DNA from: CAZXFA01 sp964640085
GTDB lineage: Bacteria > Actinomycetota > UBA4738 > HRBIN12
Assembly (NCBI GenBank): GCA_964640085.1
Contig: CAZXFA010000032.1
Span: forward strand, 1-24,135
DNA: 24,135 nt
Direction: 5' to 3'
Positions 1-8,099 of the stretch are shown in pieces; position 1 is the first letter of the stretch, and every line of letters starts with the position of its first letter. The notes under the pieces were generated by a model. It was not told the DNA's origin and made no database searches. It was given only the letters and a program-made list of their open reading frames with translations. A program made the translations under genes and the position numbers.

Positions 1-618
1 GGGGTCTTCGGGACGATCATGGGGCTGATCGCCGGCTACAAGGGCGGGCGCACGGATTCGATCATCATGCGGGCGGTGGACACGCAGGTCGCCTTCCCCG
101 GGCTCCTGCTGGCCCTGGTGATCCTGGCGGTGATCCAGCCGAGCGCCACCACCGTGATCATCGTGCTGGCTCTGAACGGCTGGATGGTCTACGCGCGGAT
201 GACCCGCGGGGTCGTCTTGTCCGTCCGTGAGACGCCTTACGTGGACGCCGCCGAGATCGTCGGGTGCAAGCCGAAGCGGATCATCTTCCGGCACATCCTG
301 CCCAACCTGACCTCGCCGCTGCTCACGCTGGGGGTGCTGGAGTTCGCGCGGATCATCCTGGCCGAGTCGGCGCTGTCCTTCCTCGGCCTGGGGATCCAGC
401 CCCCGCAGGTCTCGTGGGGCCTGATGATCGCCCAGGGCAAGGACTACCTCTTCAGCGCGTGGTGGCTCGTCACGTTCCCGGGGATCGCGATCTCGATCAC
501 GGTGCTCGGCATCAACCTGCTGGCGAGCTGGCTCCGGGTCGTGGCGGACCCGCAGGAACGGGAGAAGCGGTTCGCGCAGTCCTCTTCCCATCAGGCGGGC
601 GCGGGGACCGGGATGTGA
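1..618 (+). CDS. ABC transporter permease, DppC/OppC type (5' truncated by window edge)
   Basis: This is the C-terminal part of an inner-membrane permease of an oligopeptide/dipeptide/nickel ABC importer. The frame is open from base 1, before the first internal ATG at 19, so the true start lies outside the window. About 205 residues are visible. They contain several hydrophobic segments and the permease EAA loop (AAEIVGCKPKRIIFRHILPN), which docks on the ATPase subunits. Later segments (SALSFLGLGIQPP, SWGLMIAQG) are typical of the DppC family. The gene overlaps the following ATPase gene by four bases (GTGA), so the two are translationally coupled. The binding protein and the partner permease presumably lie upstream of the window. 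The family is secure. The substrate is not, since these importers also carry non-peptide small molecules. Confidence 0.93.
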   Translation, partial: GVFGTIMGLIAGYKGGRTDSIIMRAVDTQVAFPGLLLALVILAVIQPSATTVIIVLALNGWMVYARMTRGVVLSVRETPYVDAAEIVGCKPKRIIFRHILPNLTSPLLTLGVLEFARIILAESALSFLGLGIQPPQVSWGLMIAQGKDYLFSAWWLVTFPGIAISITVLGINLLASWLRVVADPQEREKRFAQSSSHQAGAGTGM

Positions 619-1640
619 GCGCGGCCACGGCCGACACGCTGCTCGAGGTCGACGACCTCCACGTCAAGTTCTTCACGCGGCGCGGGACGGCGCACGCGAT
701 CCGGGGGGTCTCGATGCGGATCGATCGGGGGGAGACGCTCGGCCTGGTCGGCGAGTCGGGGTCCGGCAAGAGCGTGACCTCGCTGGCGATCATGGGGCTG
801 ATCGAGCTCCCGGGGCAGATCACCGCGGGGGACGTTCGATGGAAGGGCACGTCCCTCCTCGGCGACGCCGGCGCGCGCTACGTCCGGAGGGTCCGGGGCA
901 AGGAGATGGCCATGGTGTTCCAGGACCCCATGACCTCCCTGAACCCGCTGTTCACGATCGGCACCCAGATCGGCGAGGTGCTGAAGCATCACATGGGCAT
1001 GCACAAGCAGGAGGCCCGCGAGCGGACGGTGGAGCTGCTCGAGCTGGTCGGGATCTCCTCCCCCGAGAAGCGGGTCGACCAGTACCCGCACGAGTTCTCC
1101 GGCGGCATGCGTCAGCGGATGTTGATCGCGATGTCGCTCGCGTGCGAACCGGAGCTGCTGATCGCCGACGAACCGACCACGGCCCTCGACGTGACGATCC
1201 AGGCGCAGATCCTGGAGCTCCTGGCGGAGCTCCAGCAGCGACTCAGGATCGCCGTGCTCCTGATCAGCCACGACCTGGGCGTGGTCGCGCAGGTCTGTCA
1301 CCGTCTCTCGGTGATGTACGGGGGGCACATCGTGGAATCGGGAACGGCGGAAGACGTGTTCGAGCGTCCCGGTCATCCCTACACCAGGGGTCTGCTCGCC
1401 TCGACGCCGCGACTGGACCAGATCGGTTCCCGCCTCACGGGCATCGACGGATCGCCGCCAGACCTGGTGAACCCGCCGAGCGGATGCCCGTTCCACCCGC
1501 GGTGCCCGGCGGTGGTCGAACGCTGCTCGGAGGAGATGCCACCCCTCGAGGAACACGAGCCGGGGAGGGAGGTGGCGTGCTGGCGTGCGTTCGCTGGATC
1601 TGTCGGAGAGACCGCGGGGGCAGGTGCCCTCGGCGGATGA
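615..1640 (+). CDS. ABC transporter ATP-binding protein, OppD/DppD type
   Basis: This is the first ATPase subunit of the oligopeptide-type importer and energises uptake at the cytoplasmic face. I chose GTG 615, which overlaps the permease stop as GTGA and gives 341 residues, a normal family length. The same frame stays open further upstream but only as a shadow of the permease gene. Visible motifs are Walker A GESGSGKS (46-53), Q-loop FQDP (102-105), signature FSGGM (161-165), Walker B LLIADEP (181-187) and the H-loop His219. The C-terminal tail carries the oligopeptide-transporter extension with the cysteine pattern GCPFHPRCP...RC...C. In some homologues this pattern binds an iron-sulfur cluster. 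That role is inferred here from the spacing only. Confidence 0.95.
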   Translation: MSAATADTLLEVDDLHVKFFTRRGTAHAIRGVSMRIDRGETLGLVGESGSGKSVTSLAIMGLIELPGQITAGDVRWKGTSLLGDAGARYVRRVRGKEMAMVFQDPMTSLNPLFTIGTQIGEVLKHHMGMHKQEARERTVELLELVGISSPEKRVDQYPHEFSGGMRQRMLIAMSLACEPELLIADEPTTALDVTIQAQILELLAELQQRLRIAVLLISHDLGVVAQVCHRLSVMYGGHIVESGTAEDVFERPGHPYTRGLLASTPRLDQIGSRLTGIDGSPPDLVNPPSGCPFHPRCPAVVERCSEEMPPLEEHEPGREVACWRAFAGSVGETAGAGALGG

Positions 1641-2613
1641 GCCGCCGCTGTTGAAGGTCGAAGGCCTCTCGATCCACTTCCCGGTGGGTCGGGCGGGCTT
1701 CTGGGGTGGCCGGAAACTGTTCGTGCACGCCGTGGAGGACGTTTCGTTCGAGATCCGCCGGGGTGAGACGCTCGGCCTGGTGGGTGAGTCGGGGTCCGGC
1801 AAGACGACGACGGGGCGCGCGGTCCTGCGTCGGCTGCCGATCACCACCGGGAAGGTCTGGTTCGACGGGAGGGACATCACCCACGTGAAGGGGGAGGACC
1901 TCCGACAGCTCCGCCGTCGGATGCAGCTGGTCTTCCAGGATCCGTACGCGAGCCTCAACCCGCGGATGAGGATCCTCGACCTCGTGGCCGAGCCGCTGGT
2001 CGTGCATGGCCTCGTCGAACACGTTCGCGATGCTGCCGAGAAGGTCGCGGAGCTGCTCGAGCTCGTGGGGCTCCCCGGAGACGCACTCGACCGTTACCCC
2101 CACGCGTTCAGCGGCGGGCAGCGCCAGCGGATCGGGATCGCGCGCGCCCTCGCCCTCGAGCCCGACCTGATCGTCGCCGACGAGCCGGTGTCGGCGCTCG
2201 ACGTGTCGATCCGCGCCCAGGTGGTCAACCTCCTCCAGGACCTCCAGGAGCGACTCGGCCTGGCCTACCTGTTCATCGCCCACGACCTGTCCGTCGTGCG
2301 ACACATCTCCCACCGGATCGCGGTGATGTACGCCGGCAAGCTGGTGGAGACGGCCGACCGGCACGAGCTGTACGAGGACCCGAGACACCCGTACACCCGG
2401 GCGCTCCTCTCGGCGGTCCCGATCCCCGACCCGCGCGTGCAGAAGCAGCGGCACCGGCAGATCCTCACCGGTGAAATCCCGAACCCGGTGACCCCGCCGT
2501 CGGGATGCCGGTTCCACACCCGATGCCCGATGGCCGAGGAACGATGCGCGGTCGAGCGGCCGCCGTTCGAGGAGAAGGCCGATCAACACTGGGCAGCGTG
2601 CTGGTACACGTGA
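1585..2613 (+). CDS. ABC transporter ATP-binding protein, OppF/DppF type
   Basis: This is the second ATPase of the same importer and forms the heterodimeric motor with the preceding subunit. Visible motifs, numbered from GTG 1585, are Walker A GESGSGKT (67-74), signature FSGGQ (175-179) and Walker B LIVADEP (195-201). The C-terminal extension has the cysteine pattern GCRFHTRCP...RC...C. The start is uncertain. GTG 1585 has GGGAGG 12 bases upstream and overlaps the previous gene by 56 bases. GTG 1624, with GGGGG just upstream, would shorten the protein by 13 residues and leave a 17-base overlap. Either gives a complete domain. It is followed after 28 bases by the dehydrogenase gene, so the transporter and that enzyme are probably co-transcribed. 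Confidence 0.94.
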   Translation: MRSLDLSERPRGQVPSADEPPLLKVEGLSIHFPVGRAGFWGGRKLFVHAVEDVSFEIRRGETLGLVGESGSGKTTTGRAVLRRLPITTGKVWFDGRDITHVKGEDLRQLRRRMQLVFQDPYASLNPRMRILDLVAEPLVVHGLVEHVRDAAEKVAELLELVGLPGDALDRYPHAFSGGQRQRIGIARALALEPDLIVADEPVSALDVSIRAQVVNLLQDLQERLGLAYLFIAHDLSVVRHISHRIAVMYAGKLVETADRHELYEDPRHPYTRALLSAVPIPDPRVQKQRHRQILTGEIPNPVTPPSGCRFHTRCPMAEERCAVERPPFEEKADQHWAACWYT

Positions 2614-2641
2614 TCCGGCGATCGGAGGACGGAGGGATCCC

Positions 2642-4150
2642 ATGACCGAGACGCGCCGCATCACGCATCGGATCGACGGCAGGCCCTACGAGGGCGAGCC
2701 CGACCGGTTCGGGGACGTGTTCGACCCCGCCACCGGCCGAGTCACCGCTTCGGTGGCGTTCGCGACGCCCGAGGTGGTGGATCGGGCCGTGGAGGCCGCG
2801 GCGACGGCGCTCCCCGCCTGGCGAGATGCATCCCTGACCGCCCGCGCGGCGATCATGTTCAAGATCAGGGAGATGCTCGAGGCCAACGTCGGCGAGCTCG
2901 CTCGGATCATCTCCAGCGAGCACGGCAAGGTCCGGGCCGACGCGGTGGGCGAGATCCGCCGCGCGATCGACGTTGTGGACTTCGCCTGCGGTGTCCCCCA
3001 TCTGTTGAAGGGCGAGTTCTCCGAGAACGTCTCGACCAACGTGAACACGTACTCGATCCGGCAACCGGTCGGTGTGGCCGCGGGGATCACGCCCTTCAAC
3101 TTCCCGATCATGGTTCCGATGTGGATGGCGCCGATCGCGATCGCCTGCGGGAACACCTTCGTGCTGAAGCCCTCGGAGAAGGATCCGTCGACCTCGGTCT
3201 TGGTGGCCGAGCTGTTCCGGGAGGCGGGATTGCCCGACGGCGTTTTCAACGTCGTCCACGGCGACAAGGTCGCGGTCGACAGCCTCCTGACCCACCCGAA
3301 GGTGGCCGCCGTCAGCTCCGTCGGTTCGACGCCGGTCGCCCGGTACATCTACGAGCAGGCTTCGAACCACGGCAAGCGGGTGCAGGCCCTAGGCGGTGCG
3401 AAGAACCACATGGTCGTGCTCCCGGACTGCGACCTGGACCTCGCAGCCGACGCCGCGGTGTCGGCCGGCTACGGATCCAGCGGGCAGCGCTGTATGGCGA
3501 TCTCGGCCATCGTCGCGGTGGGCGCAGCGGGGGATGCATTCCTCGACAAGATGCGCGACCGCATCGCGGGATTGCGGATCGGCCCGGGCACCGATCCCGA
3601 GGCCGACCTGGGCCCGCTGGTGACCGGCGAGGCCCGGGATCGCGTCGTGTCCCTGATCGAGCAGGGCGTGCGCGAAGGCGCGAAGCTCGAGATCGACGGC
3701 CGGGACGTGAAGGTGGAGGGTCACGAGGAGGGGTTCTTCGTCGGGCCGACGGTGTTCGATCACGTGACGAAGGAGATGACCGTCTACCGGAAGGAGATCT
3801 TCGGCCCGGTCCTGGTCATGCTGCGCACGGACCGGCTGGACGACGCGATCGCCATGGTGAACCAGAACGGGTTCGGGAACGGCACGGCGATCTTCACCAA
3901 CGACGGCGGGGCGGCCCGGAAGTTCGAACACGAGATCCAGGTCGGCATGGTGGGGATCAACGTCCCCATCCCGGTCCCGTTGGCCTTCTACTCGTTCGGC
4001 GGCTGGAAGCACTCGCTTTTCGGGGATCTGCATATCCACGGCCCGGAGGGCGTGCGCTTCTACACCCGGGGCAAGGTGGTGACGAGCCGCTGGCCGGATC
4101 CGACCGCGCGTGGCGTCGATCTCCAGTTCCCCGGGTCCCGTCGAGCCTAG
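2642..4150 (+). CDS. mmsA: CoA-acylating methylmalonate-semialdehyde dehydrogenase family
   Basis: The family oxidises methylmalonate or malonate semialdehyde to propionyl-CoA or acetyl-CoA with NAD+ and CoA, releasing CO2. The 502-residue protein is full length for the family. The cofactor segment PFNFPIMVPMW (151-161) and the nucleophile in SSGQRCMAIS (Cys284) are present. The position where ordinary aldehyde dehydrogenases carry their general-base Glu reads LGGAKNH (250-256). Loss of that Glu is the hallmark of the CoA-acylating branch. The ATG follows GGAGGACGGAGGG. The gene is last in the importer transcript and its stop overlaps that of the opposing permease gene. In this setting it could handle a short semialdehyde at the end of the catabolic route, or it could serve valine/inositol degradation. 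The context does not decide. Confidence 0.93.
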   Translation: MTETRRITHRIDGRPYEGEPDRFGDVFDPATGRVTASVAFATPEVVDRAVEAAATALPAWRDASLTARAAIMFKIREMLEANVGELARIISSEHGKVRADAVGEIRRAIDVVDFACGVPHLLKGEFSENVSTNVNTYSIRQPVGVAAGITPFNFPIMVPMWMAPIAIACGNTFVLKPSEKDPSTSVLVAELFREAGLPDGVFNVVHGDKVAVDSLLTHPKVAAVSSVGSTPVARYIYEQASNHGKRVQALGGAKNHMVVLPDCDLDLAADAAVSAGYGSSGQRCMAISAIVAVGAAGDAFLDKMRDRIAGLRIGPGTDPEADLGPLVTGEARDRVVSLIEQGVREGAKLEIDGRDVKVEGHEEGFFVGPTVFDHVTKEMTVYRKEIFGPVLVMLRTDRLDDAIAMVNQNGFGNGTAIFTNDGGAARKFEHEIQVGMVGINVPIPVPLAFYSFGGWKHSLFGDLHIHGPEGVRFYTRGKVVTSRWPDPTARGVDLQFPGSRRA

Positions 4151-4998
4151 GCGGGCTCCCCGGAGCGAGCGGGCGGCCGCTCCTCGCGCCGCGTGCGCTG
4201 GAGGAGCATCCGGGCGGCCACCGCGATCAGCAGGAGGCCGAACAGGACGCTGGAGACCGTCGGATCCAGATCCACGGACAGCGTGGCCGCGGCGAAGGCG
4301 GAGGCGATTCCGAACAGCCCGACCGTCGCCGCCATCGGGAGATCGGCGTTCGATCGCCGGACGTTGGACACGGTGCCGGCCACGGCGGTGGGGATGATGA
4401 CGAGCAAGGAAGTGCCCTTCGCGACCGCGTCCGGCACCGAGAACAACACCACGAGCGCCGGGACGATCACGATCCCACCCCCCACCCCGAGGAGCCCGGC
4501 CAAGGTGCCCGAGATCGAGCCCAGCACGACCAGGGACAGCGCGATCGCGATCGTCAGGTCGCCGCGACCGGACGCCTGGGGAACGTCCAGGAGCAGGCGG
4601 AGCGCCGTGAGGAGCAGGAACGCGGCGAACGCGATCCTCAGGGCGTCCGCTCGGACCACGTGGAGGACCCTGGTGCCGAGGACGGCGCCCCAGACCGCCC
4701 CTAGCGCGATCAGTGCCGCCGCCGGCCAGTCGACCGCGTCGGCGACCGCGTATCCGATCACGCCGGAGACCGCGATCGGCACGATCGCCGCGAGGGAGGT
4801 TCCGTGAGCGAGCCGCTGGTGCATCCGGGCGAGTATCACGAGTCCGGGGACGATCAGGATCCCGCCGCCGACCCCGAACAGGCCCGAGAGGAACCCGGCC
4901 AGGACGCCGACCCCAGCGGCGGATGCGAGTCGCCGGACCGCCCGCTTCCCCTCCGGCCCGGCCGTCCGTCGTCCGTCGCGGGCTTCCGGGTCGCCCAT
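4147..4998 (-). CDS. TauE/SafE-family membrane permease (sulfite/organic-anion exporter type)
   Basis: This is a predicted multi-pass membrane protein of 283 residues. It has the internal duplication typical of TauE/SafE proteins: an N-terminal repeat with GFLSGLFGVGGG and a second repeat with GTLAGLLGVGGG, each followed by hydrophobic helices and a GTSLL-like motif. I chose ATG 4998 because GGGAGG sits eight bases upstream. The frame stays open far upstream, but only as a shadow of the divergent deaminase gene. The family includes sulfite and sulfonate exporters, but many members are of unknown substrate. The gene diverges from the ridA operon across a control region with palindrome A, so both may be controlled together. 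It may export an acidic pathway intermediate or sulfite. This is inference. Confidence 0.9.
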   Translation of the reverse strand: MGDPEARDGRRTAGPEGKRAVRRLASAAGVGVLAGFLSGLFGVGGGILIVPGLVILARMHQRLAHGTSLAAIVPIAVSGVIGYAVADAVDWPAAALIALGAVWGAVLGTRVLHVVRADALRIAFAAFLLLTALRLLLDVPQASGRGDLTIAIALSLVVLGSISGTLAGLLGVGGGIVIVPALVVLFSVPDAVAKGTSLLVIIPTAVAGTVSNVRRSNADLPMAATVGLFGIASAFAAATLSVDLDPTVSSVLFGLLLIAVAARMLLQRTRREERPPARSGEPA

Positions 4999-5083
4999 GA
5001 GCGCATCCTCCCATCCCGACCCGAACCGTTCACCACGTGCCGACCGCGCGCCTGGATCGGCCGGAGCCTGGTGCGCAGAGGAT

Positions 5084-5099
5084 ATCTCGACTTCGAGAT
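5084..5099. promoter_or_regulatory. Palindromic operator candidate A (tauE-like / ridA divergent gap)
   Basis: ATCTCGACTTCGAGAT has perfect 7-bp arms around a CT centre and lies in the gap between the divergent TauE-like and RidA genes. It matches the three other sites in this window (13495, 14986, 20715) in the frame ATCTnnACnynnAGAT. Its right end touches a TTGACA hexamer at 5099-5104, the position expected for a repressor that blocks RNA polymerase. The binding protein is inferred to be the MarR regulator encoded at 14279-14914. Confidence 0.7.
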
Positions 5100-5128
5100 T
5101 GACACCCTCGAGAGGGTGTTGGTAGGAG
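5099..5128 (+). promoter_or_regulatory. Putative sigma70-type promoter of the ridA operon
   Basis: A perfect -35 hexamer TTGACA (5099-5104) is followed after 18 bases by TAGGAG (5123-5128), a poor -10. The first base of the -35 overlaps operator A, and a second inverted repeat fills the spacer. A transcript starting about 7 bases beyond would begin near 5135, upstream of the TTG start at 5161 but downstream of the alternative GTG at 5116. The -10 is weak, so the exact promoter is uncertain. Confidence 0.45.
5102..5119. repeat. Second inverted repeat in the ridA promoter spacer
   Basis: ACACCCTC-GA-GAGGGTGT is a perfect 8-bp inverted repeat with a two-base centre, just downstream of operator A and between the putative -35 and -10. 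Its sequence is unrelated to operator A, so it may be the site of a second regulator. An RNA hairpin is unlikely because the centre is only two bases. Confidence 0.55.
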
Positions 5129-5160
5129 TACTGCCGGTCGCGGGGATCGGAGGGAACCAG

Positions 5161-5556
5161 TTGGGGGGAGCGTCGCTCGACCATCCGTACTCGGTGGTGC
5201 GCGTGGTCGAGGGTGGCGCCACGGCCTACGTCTCGGGAACCCTCCCCACCGATGCCGAGGGTAACGTCGTCCACGAACGGGACGGGGCGATCGCTCGGAT
5301 GCTGGGCAACCTCGAGGCGCGGCTCGGCACCGAGGGCCTGACCTTCGACGACGTGGTGAAGACCACCGTGTACGTCACGGACATGGGTTGGCGGGACGCC
5401 CTGAACGAGGCTTACCTCCGCACGTTCCCCGAGCCCCTCCCCACGCGAACGATGATCGAAGTGCGTGCGCTGCCCTACGGCGCGCCGATCGAGATCGAGG
5501 TCATCGCGCACCGCGAGGCCTCGCCAGCCGGGGTTCGGAAGGAGGAGCGAGCATGA
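5161..5556 (+). CDS. RidA/YjgF-family protein, 2-aminomuconate deaminase-like candidate
   Basis: This 131-residue protein matches the compact RidA fold. The N-terminal strand reads SLDHPYSVVRVVEGGATAYV, followed by VSGTLPTD, the central DDVVKTTVYVTDM and a C-terminal PTRTMIEVRALPYGAPIEIEVIA. The Arg of the PTRTMIEV segment is the residue that binds the substrate carboxylate in RidA proteins. I chose TTG 5161 because GGAGGG lies six bases upstream and the length is typical. GTG 5116 would fall inside the predicted promoter. The gene overlaps the dioxygenase gene by four bases (ATGA). General RidA proteins hydrolyse enamine/imine intermediates. A family member (AmnD) is the 2-aminomuconate deaminase of 2-aminophenol degradation, and the adjacent ring-cleavage enzyme makes that role attractive here. 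It remains an inference from position. Confidence 0.9.
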   Translation: MGGASLDHPYSVVRVVEGGATAYVSGTLPTDAEGNVVHERDGAIARMLGNLEARLGTEGLTFDDVVKTTVYVTDMGWRDALNEAYLRTFPEPLPTRTMIEVRALPYGAPIEIEVIAHREASPAGVRKEERA

Positions 5557-6638
5557 GCGTCGGGATCGTGGGCGGCGCGGCGGTTCCGCACGCCCCGCAG
5601 TTCTTCACGCTTCCACCGACCGAGGACGCGGGACAGGTCGCCAGGATCGAGAAGCTGATGGGCGAGATCGGTGAGGGGCTCCGCGATCTGCAGCCCGACG
5701 TGGTCGTGATCGTGGCGAACGATCATCTCGACAACTTCATGCTCCACTGTGCGCCATCCTTCACGATCCATTGCGGCGCAGAGGTTCATGGCGGGTTCGC
5801 TGGACGCGACTTCCGATGGCCCGTGGACAGCGACGTGGCGCTGACCCTGGTGCGCTCGCTCCAGGACGAGGGGTTCGACCCCGCGTTCTCGCAGACCGCG
5901 TCGATCGGATACGAGTTCGGCATCCCGCTCACGTTCCACGGGTTCGGCCTCGGGACGAAGCTCCTCCCGATCTACGTCAACACGTACGTCGCTCCACAGC
6001 CGCGAGCCGAGCGGTGCTTCGCGTTCGGCCAGGCGATCCATCGCGGTCTGGCGGCCCAGGGCGTCCGCGCGGTGATGATCGCGAGCGGCGGGCTGTCACA
6101 TTACCCGGGGACGGATCGCTACGCCGAGCCCGACATGGAGACCGATCGCTGGATCGTGGAGCGGGTGGCGGCCGGGAACCTGAAGGCGGTCGTCTCGATG
6201 GACGATGCCACGATGGATCGCACCGGGAACGTCGAGCTCCGTTCGTGGCAGATCCTCGCGGGCGCCCTCGGGGATCGTCAGCCGGACGCGACGCTGTTCG
6301 ATCCCTCGTGGCACCACAACTACGCGGTGTTCGGCTGGATGAAGGAAACGGCCGAGGGCGCCAGGGGGTTCCTCCACTACCCGCCCATCCTCGCCGGGCG
6401 GGTGGAGCTCTCGCGCGCCCTGTACGCGCTGCGGATGCGATCAGATGCCCGGCGCCGGTTCCTTGAGGACCCGAGCGGCTTCGCCGCGGACCACCAGCTG
6501 GAGGAGGAGGAGCGGGACGCGCTCGTCGCCCTGGAGGAGGAACCGCTCCGCGAGCTGGGCGTCCACCCGCTGCTCACGTTCCTGGCCAGGTTGCAGGTGG
6601 ATTTGGAGCGCAAGGCGCCGGGCGGCGAGCCCGGCTAG
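5553..6638 (+). CDS. Class III extradiol ring-cleavage dioxygenase, LigB-LigA fusion
   Basis: This enzyme is predicted to open a catechol- or aminophenol-type ring with O2 and non-haem Fe(II). The first ~290 of 361 residues are a LigB-type catalytic domain. Expected metal ligands are visible as His13 (AVPHAP), His58 (NDHLDNF) and Glu228 (NVELRSW). The likely catalytic base is His183 (GGLSHYPG). Residues ~295-350 form a LigA-like helical domain (RRFLEDPSGFAA ... LRELGVHPLL), which in protocatechuate 4,5-dioxygenase is a separate small subunit. Fused versions are known in gallate-type dioxygenases. ATG 5553 has GGAGGAG upstream and overlaps the RidA stop. The substrate could be a protocatechuate or gallate analogue, 2-aminophenol or an aminohydroxybenzoate. 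The neighbouring RidA and aldehyde dehydrogenase favour a nitrogen-bearing substrate, by analogy with AmnB/A. Confidence 0.93.
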   Translation: MSVGIVGGAAVPHAPQFFTLPPTEDAGQVARIEKLMGEIGEGLRDLQPDVVVIVANDHLDNFMLHCAPSFTIHCGAEVHGGFAGRDFRWPVDSDVALTLVRSLQDEGFDPAFSQTASIGYEFGIPLTFHGFGLGTKLLPIYVNTYVAPQPRAERCFAFGQAIHRGLAAQGVRAVMIASGGLSHYPGTDRYAEPDMETDRWIVERVAAGNLKAVVSMDDATMDRTGNVELRSWQILAGALGDRQPDATLFDPSWHHNYAVFGWMKETAEGARGFLHYPPILAGRVELSRALYALRMRSDARRRFLEDPSGFAADHQLEEEERDALVALEEEPLRELGVHPLLTFLARLQVDLERKAPGGEPG

Positions 6639-6648
6639 GCGGACCGGG

Positions 6649-8094
6649 ATGCGGAGCCTCGCGCCGCCGGGTGCCCGATTCGGTCCGTGGATCGACGGTG
6701 CGGCAGTGCCGGACGATCGCCGGCCCGTCGAACCGGTCGTGGCGCCGTTCGACGGGCGCGAGCTCGCGACCGTCGAACAGGCCCAACCGGAGGACGTCGA
6801 CCGGGCGGTCCGTACCGCCGTCGCGGCCCAGCTCCCCCACGCGACGGTTCCGGCTCGCGAACGGGCGGACCGGCTCCGAGCGGCGGCGCAGCAGCTGGGG
6901 GAGACCTCAGAGGTGCTGGTCGGCACCCTGGTGGACGTGCTCGGGAAGCCGCGGAAGCTGTCAGCGATCGAGGTCCGGAGGGGGATCGAGCTGATGCGCC
7001 TGTGCGCTGAGGAGATCCTCCGGATGCGGGGGGAGACGATCCCGCTGGACGCCGTGGCGGGTGGGGAGGGGCACTGGGGGCTCACCTGGCGCGAACCGTT
7101 CGGCGTGGTGGCGGCGATCACCCCGTTCAACGCCCCGGTCAACCTCCTCCTGCAGAAGGTGGCGCCCGCGCTGGCGATGGGGAACGCTGTGGTGATCAAG
7201 CCGGCGCCGGAGGCCTCGGTCATCGCCCTGCAGATCGCCAAGGCGATATCGCAGGTGCTCCCTCCCGGACTGGTCAACGTGCTGCCCGGCGACGCCGAGG
7301 TCGGTGCCCGGCTCGTGTCCCATCCGGAGATTCGGGCCGTCAGCCTGACGGGCGGGGTCGCGGCCGGCGAGGCCGTCCTCGCCTCCGCCGGCGTCAAGCC
7401 GGTCCTCCTCGAGCTCGGTTCCAACTCGGCCAACATCGTCTGCGCCGACGCGGACCTCGACCTCGCCGCCGACGCCGTGGCGCAGGCGGCCTTCTCGGCG
7501 AGCGGCCAGCAGTGCATCTCCGCCCAGCGGGTGATCGTGGAGGCACCGGTGGTCGAGGCGTTCACCGAGCGCTTCGTCTCGGCCTCGCGGCGGCTGGTCG
7601 TCGGCGACCCCGACGATCCCAAGACCGACATCGGGCCGCTCGTGCACGCCAGGCGCCGCGACCACGTCGTACGGTTCATCGAGGACGCCGAGGGGCTGGG
7701 CGCGACGGTGCTCCTCGACGGTCGGGACGCCGACGGCCTCCTGTTCGGCCCGACGATCCTGCGAGACGTGCTCTCCGAGGCCCTCCTCATGCGGGACGAG
7801 GTGTTCGGCCCCGTGGCGGTGCTGGTCGAGGCGGGCTCGTTGGACGAAGCGATCGGGATCGCGAACACATGCGACCTCGGGCTCCAGGCCGCCTGCTTCA
7901 CGCACAGCCTGGACTCGGCGATGCGCGCGGCCGAACGGCTCCGGGCCGGCGCGGTCTGGATCAACGAGTCGACGCGGTTCCGTCTCGACGTCTATCCGTT
8001 CGGGGGCTACGGACGGAGCGGCATCGGACGGGAGGGTGTCCGGTACGCGATGGAGGCCCTGTCCCAGGTGAAGTTCGTCGGCCTGCGCGGGTGA
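6649..8094 (+). CDS. NAD(P)-dependent aldehyde dehydrogenase
   Basis: This 481-residue aldehyde dehydrogenase is complete, with the cofactor motif TPFNAPVN (158-165), the SLTGG segment (232-236), general-base Glu255 in LLELGS and nucleophile Cys289 in SGQQCIS. Having both Glu255 and Cys289, it is an ordinary acid-forming enzyme, unlike the CoA-acylating relative at 2642. ATG 6649 follows the dioxygenase stop by 10 bases, with a GGCGGACCGGG stretch upstream. The frame is open further upstream but only as a shadow. Directly after a ring-cleavage enzyme, the natural guess is oxidation of the semialdehyde ring-fission product (2-hydroxymuconate or 2-aminomuconate semialdehyde), as AmnC does. The specificity cannot be read directly. 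Confidence 0.93.
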   Translation: MRSLAPPGARFGPWIDGAAVPDDRRPVEPVVAPFDGRELATVEQAQPEDVDRAVRTAVAAQLPHATVPARERADRLRAAAQQLGETSEVLVGTLVDVLGKPRKLSAIEVRRGIELMRLCAEEILRMRGETIPLDAVAGGEGHWGLTWREPFGVVAAITPFNAPVNLLLQKVAPALAMGNAVVIKPAPEASVIALQIAKAISQVLPPGLVNVLPGDAEVGARLVSHPEIRAVSLTGGVAAGEAVLASAGVKPVLLELGSNSANIVCADADLDLAADAVAQAAFSASGQQCISAQRVIVEAPVVEAFTERFVSASRRLVVGDPDDPKTDIGPLVHARRRDHVVRFIEDAEGLGATVLLDGRDADGLLFGPTILRDVLSEALLMRDEVFGPVAVLVEAGSLDEAIGIANTCDLGLQAACFTHSLDSAMRAAERLRAGAVWINESTRFRLDVYPFGGYGRSGIGREGVRYAMEALSQVKFVGLRG

Positions 8095-8099
8095 TCGCC

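Noticed and set aside
4804..5160. Upstream extension of the RidA reading frame, including a GTG at 5116
   Set aside because: The region is antisense to the TauE-like gene and then crosses the control region. GTG 5116 lies inside the second inverted repeat and promoter spacer. TTG 5161 has a strong ribosome-binding site and gives the standard length.
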